A stretch of 8,347 nt of DNA from the NCBI GenBank assembly GCA_900770405.1, contig CAAGKL010000018.1, positions 1 to 8,347 on the forward strand, written 5' to 3'. A model generated the notes under the pieces. That model worked only from the letters and a program-made list of their open reading frames with translations, was not told the DNA's origin and searched no databases. Shown in pieces: positions 5,645 to 8,347 of the stretch (positions within the stretch are counted from its first letter, which is position 1; the number at the start of each line of letters is the position of its first letter). The DNA comes from Clostridia bacterium (GTDB lineage: Bacteria > Bacillota > Clostridia > UBA1381). A program made the position numbers and the translations under genes.

Positions 5645-6673
5645 ATGAAAAAAATCACTACACTGTTATTAGCGGCTGCATTGATTAGCTCAAGCATTGC
5701 ATTTGCAGAATCCACCCCCGAGCTGATTGCCGCAAATCCCGACATAAGCATTGAACAGACTTCAATCGCAAGATCCGAAGTAAAAGCCGGAATGTTCACA
5801 AAAATTACGGCAGGCGCTGCAAAGCTTTCCGAGCTTTCGGAGGGTGCGACCCTTATTGAGGCAATCGACTCCAACGACCAGGAGGTTTCCTTTGTTATCG
5901 GGAGCGACACTTTGGTTGTAGACTCCGAAGGAAAGGCTGCCGAAATCAAAGACGGTATGCAGTTTACAACGTACACCTACTGGAATGAACCCACCGTTCT
6001 TATGCTCCCGCCGCGCTACAACCCCGCCGTGGTTGTTGTTGAAAACGGCATCGGCGACAAGACAAACACCGCAGGGGCATTTAAAAAGGATGATTCCGGC
6101 AGATTCGTAAATTCCGAAAATACGCTTTCAATCGCAGCCGGCGAAAACACGGAAATCGTTGACTGCAAGGGCGACAAATTCGAGGGCGACCTCGACGGCA
6201 AGGATCTTCTCGTATTCTACAATTTTTCAACAAGAAGCATCCCCGCCCAGACAACTCCCGAAAAAATAATAGTAATCGCCGACTCGGGCGAGGTTCCTCC
6301 CGCGGAGACCGAAACCGCGACCGGGCTTGACGGTGTTAAGAAAATCAAAATCGGGGATTCGGAATTTGATACCAAGGAAATAAACGGCGTAAATATGGCT
6401 GCCGTAAGACCCGTTGCAGTAGCTCTTGAGCTCGATGTTGCGTGGAATAACGACACAAAGACGGTGAGCGTAGGCACGGTACAGATGGGCGTTAACTTCA
6501 AGGTCGGCGAAAACAAATACTCCAAGGCAAAGATGGCGGCGGCAGAGCTTTCGGCTGCGCCCTACCTTGAGCAGACCGCAGATGGCGGCGTGACATATGT
6601 CCCGGTTGAATTTTTCACCGAAATAATCGGCTGTGATGCAGTCGTTGCCGATTCTGTTGCGACGTTATCATAA
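5645..6673 (+). CDS. Secreted protein with C-terminal copper-amine-oxidase-like stalk domain
   Basis: This 342-residue protein has a clear signal peptide (MKKITTLLLAAALISSSIAF, with cleavage expected after A19-F-A21) and no lipobox, anchor or sorting motif, so it is probably exported and released or loosely wall-bound. Residues 229-342 match the 'copper amine oxidase N-terminal' or stalk domain common in Clostridia and Paenibacillus surface proteins: IKIGDSEFDTKEINGVNMAAVRPVA, LELDVAWNNDTKTVSV, and YVPVEFFTEIIGC. Despite the name, this domain alone is not an oxidase. The N-terminal part holds two similar beta-rich modules, about 57-133 and 149-212, each with a V(D)-x-x-G-K/D stretch, an aromatic strand and a closing P-x-x-(hydrophobic)4 strand (PAVVVVEN; PEKIIVIAD). 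An acidic linker (PPAETETA) joins them to the stalk domain. AGAGG (5634-5638) supports the start. The function is unknown; a cell-surface structural or binding role is inferred. Confidence 0.85.
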   Translation: MKKITTLLLAAALISSSIAFAESTPELIAANPDISIEQTSIARSEVKAGMFTKITAGAAKLSELSEGATLIEAIDSNDQEVSFVIGSDTLVVDSEGKAAEIKDGMQFTTYTYWNEPTVLMLPPRYNPAVVVVENGIGDKTNTAGAFKKDDSGRFVNSENTLSIAAGENTEIVDCKGDKFEGDLDGKDLLVFYNFSTRSIPAQTTPEKIIVIADSGEVPPAETETATGLDGVKKIKIGDSEFDTKEINGVNMAAVRPVAVALELDVAWNNDTKTVSVGTVQMGVNFKVGENKYSKAKMAAAELSAAPYLEQTADGGVTYVPVEFFTEIIGCDAVVADSVATLS

Positions 6674-6695
6674 TATCTTCCCACTATCTTCCCGC

Positions 6696-6729
6696 AAAAA
6701 GAGGGCTGTTTAAACAGTCCTCTTTTTTT
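6696..6729. terminator. Bidirectional intrinsic terminator between convergent genes
   Basis: The arms AAAAAGAGGGCTGTT and AACAGTCCTCTTTTT pair fully apart from one G-T position. T-runs follow on both strands (plus strand 6723-6729; minus strand 6700-6696). It lies between the stalk-domain gene (plus) and the last gene of the rsmI operon (minus) and can end transcription from both. Just before it, TATCTTCCC occurs twice, 11 bp apart (6674 and 6685), perhaps a small tandem duplication. Confidence 0.9.
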
Positions 6730-6744
6730 AATCGTATTAAAAAT

Positions 6745-7032
6745 TCACCCTATCGGCTTTTCCGCAAAAACGCATCTTCCGTCGGGAAGCCTTGTCACGC
6801 TCAGCCAGATTTTGCCGCTGCCGGTATCGACCACCGTCCCGAGCCCGCCGTCCGTCTGCCCGAGCAAGCTGTAGCGCGCGCCGGGATAATGCGCGGCGAC
6901 ATACCTTTTCACCGCATCGTGCTCCTTGTGAAACCGCAGCGTATTGAAAACGCCGTGCCCGCGCGCCGCCTTATATACCATCGCCGCCGCAACGCCCGCA
7001 AGCGCCGGCAGCACCGGGATTTTCCTCGCCAT
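6745..7032 (-). CDS. Small membrane-anchored protein of unknown function, last gene of rsmI operon
   Basis: This is a 95-residue protein if started at ATG 7032 (MARKIPVLPALAGVAAAMVY). That start has GGGGAG (7041-7046) eight bases upstream. A longer start at 7050, overlapping the rsmI stop as ATGA, adds six residues but lacks a ribosome site, so I prefer 7032. The N-terminus has one hydrophobic stretch (about residues 5-20) after two positive residues, suggesting a signal anchor. The remainder (KRYVAAHYPGARYSLLGQTD, then GGLGTVVDTGSGKIWLSVTRL) looks like a small alpha/beta domain. I do not recognise it. Its place 14 bp after rsmI suggests co-expression, but a functional link to ribosome modification is not shown. 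It ends before a bidirectional terminator. Confidence 0.75.
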   Translation of the reverse strand: MARKIPVLPALAGVAAAMVYKAARGHGVFNTLRFHKEHDAVKRYVAAHYPGARYSLLGQTDGGLGTVVDTGSGKIWLSVTRLPDGRCVFAEKPIG

Positions 7033-7046
7033 ATTTCCGCTCCCCT

Positions 7047-7895
7047 TCATCTGTCGGAATTTCCGTGATATGCATTATACGCCTCGCGCCGCGGCATATT
7101 CCTGTCGGCGGCAGCGCGTCTTATCGCCTCTTTTTTATCGAGCCCGTCGGTGATATACCTGTCAATATGCGCGCAAATGTCCAGCTCCGCCCACCACGCG
7201 TTCTCCGCCGCGGCGGTCTCCTTCGCGCCGTCAATCACCAGCACATACTCGCCGCGCGGCTTATTCTCCGCGTAAAATTCCATCGCGCCGCCGAGCGTCG
7301 TGTGGAATACCTCCTCGTGCAGCTTTGTCAGCTCGCGCACAAGCGCGATTTTCCGGTTCGCACCGAAATACTTTTGCATATCCTCCAGCGTATACCTGAG
7401 CTTGTGCGGCGCCTCGTAGAAAATCATCGTGCGCCGGTCATTTTTCACGCTCTCCAGATGCTCTGCCCTGTGGCGGTTGTTCGTCGACAAAAAGCCCTCA
7501 AAGCTGAACCGCGCCGTCGGCAAGCCCGATAAAATCAGCGCATTTATCGCGGCAACGGGTCCGGGCACAGAGGTCACGTCGATATTTTTCTCGATGCACA
7601 TTCGCACCAAATCCTCGCCCGGGTCGGAAATCGCCGGCGTGCCCGCGTCCGACACGAGCACAATATTCTTCCCCTCCAGCAGCAGCCCGGTCAGGTACTC
7701 GCCCTTCTCGCGCTTGTTGTGCTCGTGATAGCTCGTGAGCGGCTTATGTATTTCAAAATGGTTCAAAAGCTGAAGTGTGCGCCGCGTATCCTCGCAGGCG
7801 ATTATGTCCGCCGCGCGAAATACCTCAAGGCACCGCGCCGACACATCGCCGAGGTTGCCTATCGGGGTCGCGCACAGATAAAGTGTCCCCGCCAT
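7047..7895 (-). CDS. rsmI: 16S rRNA (cytidine(1402)-2'-O)-methyltransferase RsmI
   Basis: RsmI (YraL in E. coli, YabC in Bacillus) uses S-adenosylmethionine to methylate the 2'-hydroxyl of C1402 in the ribosomal decoding centre, in the cytoplasm. The 282-residue length is normal. Visible tetrapyrrole-methylase-fold motifs are LYLCATPIGNLGD (5-17), CEDTRRT (34-40), VSDAGTPAISDPG (81-93), the P-G-P turn (111-113), SGLPTARFSFEGFL (123-136), RELTKLHEE (187-195) and RGEYVLVI (214-221). The C-terminal 35 residues (TDGLDKKEAIRRAAADRNMP) match the small helical RsmI tail domain. The start at 7895 follows AGAGGAG by about eight bases. It lies four bases after the trmN6-like gene and is followed by a small unknown gene. 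The order trmN6-like then rsmI matches Bacillus yabB-yabC, although no yazA-like gene separates them here. Confidence 0.97.
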   Translation of the reverse strand: MAGTLYLCATPIGNLGDVSARCLEVFRAADIIACEDTRRTLQLLNHFEIHKPLTSYHEHNKREKGEYLTGLLLEGKNIVLVSDAGTPAISDPGEDLVRMCIEKNIDVTSVPGPVAAINALILSGLPTARFSFEGFLSTNNRHRAEHLESVKNDRRTMIFYEAPHKLRYTLEDMQKYFGANRKIALVRELTKLHEEVFHTTLGGAMEFYAENKPRGEYVLVIDGAKETAAAENAWWAELDICAHIDRYITDGLDKKEAIRRAAADRNMPRREAYNAYHGNSDR

Positions 7896-7899
7896 TTTT

Positions 7900-8334
7900 T
7901 CAGCTCCTCTCGTAAATTTTCTTAACCTCGTCGGTTTCGCTGCCGTCCTCGTTATACAGAATCAACGGCGGCAGCGCCGCAAGCTCGCACCCGCCGCGCC
8001 AAAGTCCGTCTATGAGCACCAGCATCGGCTTTTCGCCGGCGCGCGGCAGCACCAGTCTCATTCTTTTCGGCTCAATTTCATATTTTCGCATCGTGCAGAA
8101 AATATCCACCAGCCGCGCGGGTCTGTGCACCATACAAAAATGCCCGCCGTCCGCCAGCAGCGCCGCCGCGGCGCGCACAACATCGTCGAGCGTGCACATT
8201 ATCTCGTGGCGTGCAATCATCTTCGCGCTGTACTCCGAAAGCTTCGCCCCGCCGGGCTTCATATAGGGCGGGTTGCAAGTCACAAGCGAAAAGCTGCGCC
8301 GCGGGAAAATTTTGTCCGCCTCGCGCAAATCGCC
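7900..8334 (-). CDS. tRNA1(Val) A37 N6-methyltransferase family protein (TrmN6/YabB-like), C-terminal part
   Basis: About 144 codons are visible; the 5' part is beyond the right edge. The first genomic residues read GDLREADKIFPRRSFSLVTC and lead into NPPY, the catalytic motif of N6-adenine methyltransferases. Next come a loop rich in small residues (MKPGGAKLSEYSAKMIARHE), the helix TLDDVVRAAAALLADGG, and HFCMVHRPARLVDIFCTMRK, all typical of the YfiC/YabB family that methylates the adenine beside the anticodon of tRNA-Val. The protein ends at TGA 7902-7900, four bases before the rsmI start. The family lies next to rsmI in many Firmicutes, which supports the call. A TTG at 8328 is not the real start because the conserved frame continues to 8334. 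Bases 8335-8347 are adapter sequence that by chance keeps the frame open. The exact tRNA target is inferred from the family. Confidence 0.88.
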   Translation of the reverse strand, partial: GDLREADKIFPRRSFSLVTCNPPYMKPGGAKLSEYSAKMIARHEIMCTLDDVVRAAAALLADGGHFCMVHRPARLVDIFCTMRKYEIEPKRMRLVLPRAGEKPMLVLIDGLWRGGCELAALPPLILYNEDGSETDEVKKIYERS

Positions 8335-8347
8335 AGATCGGAAGAGC
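8335..8347. other. Illumina adapter remnant at the contig end (not genomic)
   Basis: The final 13 bases are AGATCGGAAGAGC, identical to the universal start of the Illumina TruSeq read-through adapter. A 13-base exact match placed precisely at the last base is most simply untrimmed adapter. The interrupted methyltransferase reads naturally up to 8334 (Gly-Asp-Leu) and should not be extended into these bases. Confidence 0.93.

Noticed and set aside
1..8347. CRISPR array, tRNA genes, insertion sequences, phage or defence genes
   Set aside because: Both strands were read for regularly spaced repeats, cloverleaf landmarks, transposase motifs and terminal inverted repeats; none was found.

Overview
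The window looks like a piece of a chromosome from an anaerobic Clostridia-type Firmicute, probably a gut or other metagenome-assembled genome. The reasons are strong AGGAG/AGGGG ribosome sites, sigma-A type promoters, many short intrinsic terminators, a secreted protein ending in a 'copper amine oxidase N-terminal' (stalk) domain, a sugar ABC system without its own ATPase, and a trmN6-like gene followed by rsmI, the order known from Bacillus yabB-yabC. The genus cannot be named from the sequence. The last 13 bases (8335-8347) equal the start of the Illumina TruSeq adapter, so the right edge is very probably an untrimmed contig end and not genome.

Layout. Positions 1-3483 (minus strand) hold a carbohydrate-uptake operon read right to left: solute-binding lipoprotein, MalF-type permease, MalG-type permease, then the first 82 codons of an unrecognised cytoplasmic protein cut by the left edge. 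A good promoter (3518-3546) drives it. Positions 3547-3926 are intergenic, with two outward-facing intrinsic terminators and between them only very short open frames, one resembling the tail of a zinc-ribbon protein. Positions 3927-5513 (plus) hold guaB with its own promoter, ribosome site and terminator. Positions 5645-6673 (plus) encode a secreted stalk-domain protein with two similar beta-rich modules. A hairpin at 6696-6729 can terminate from both sides. Positions 6745-8334 (minus) are a compact operon: trmN6-like methyltransferase (cut by the right edge), rsmI, and a small membrane-anchored protein of unknown function.

How the genes work together. The ABC operon should import an oligosaccharide or sugar derivative, borrowing a shared MsmX-type ATPase encoded elsewhere. 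GuaB makes XMP for guanine nucleotide synthesis. RsmI and the TrmN6-like enzyme modify rRNA and tRNA. These are mostly ordinary core and transport genes. I found no CRISPR array, tRNA, insertion sequence, phage gene or defence system. The least explained parts are the 3622-3860 intergenic block, the secreted stalk-domain protein, the 95-residue protein after rsmI, and the truncated gene at the left edge.
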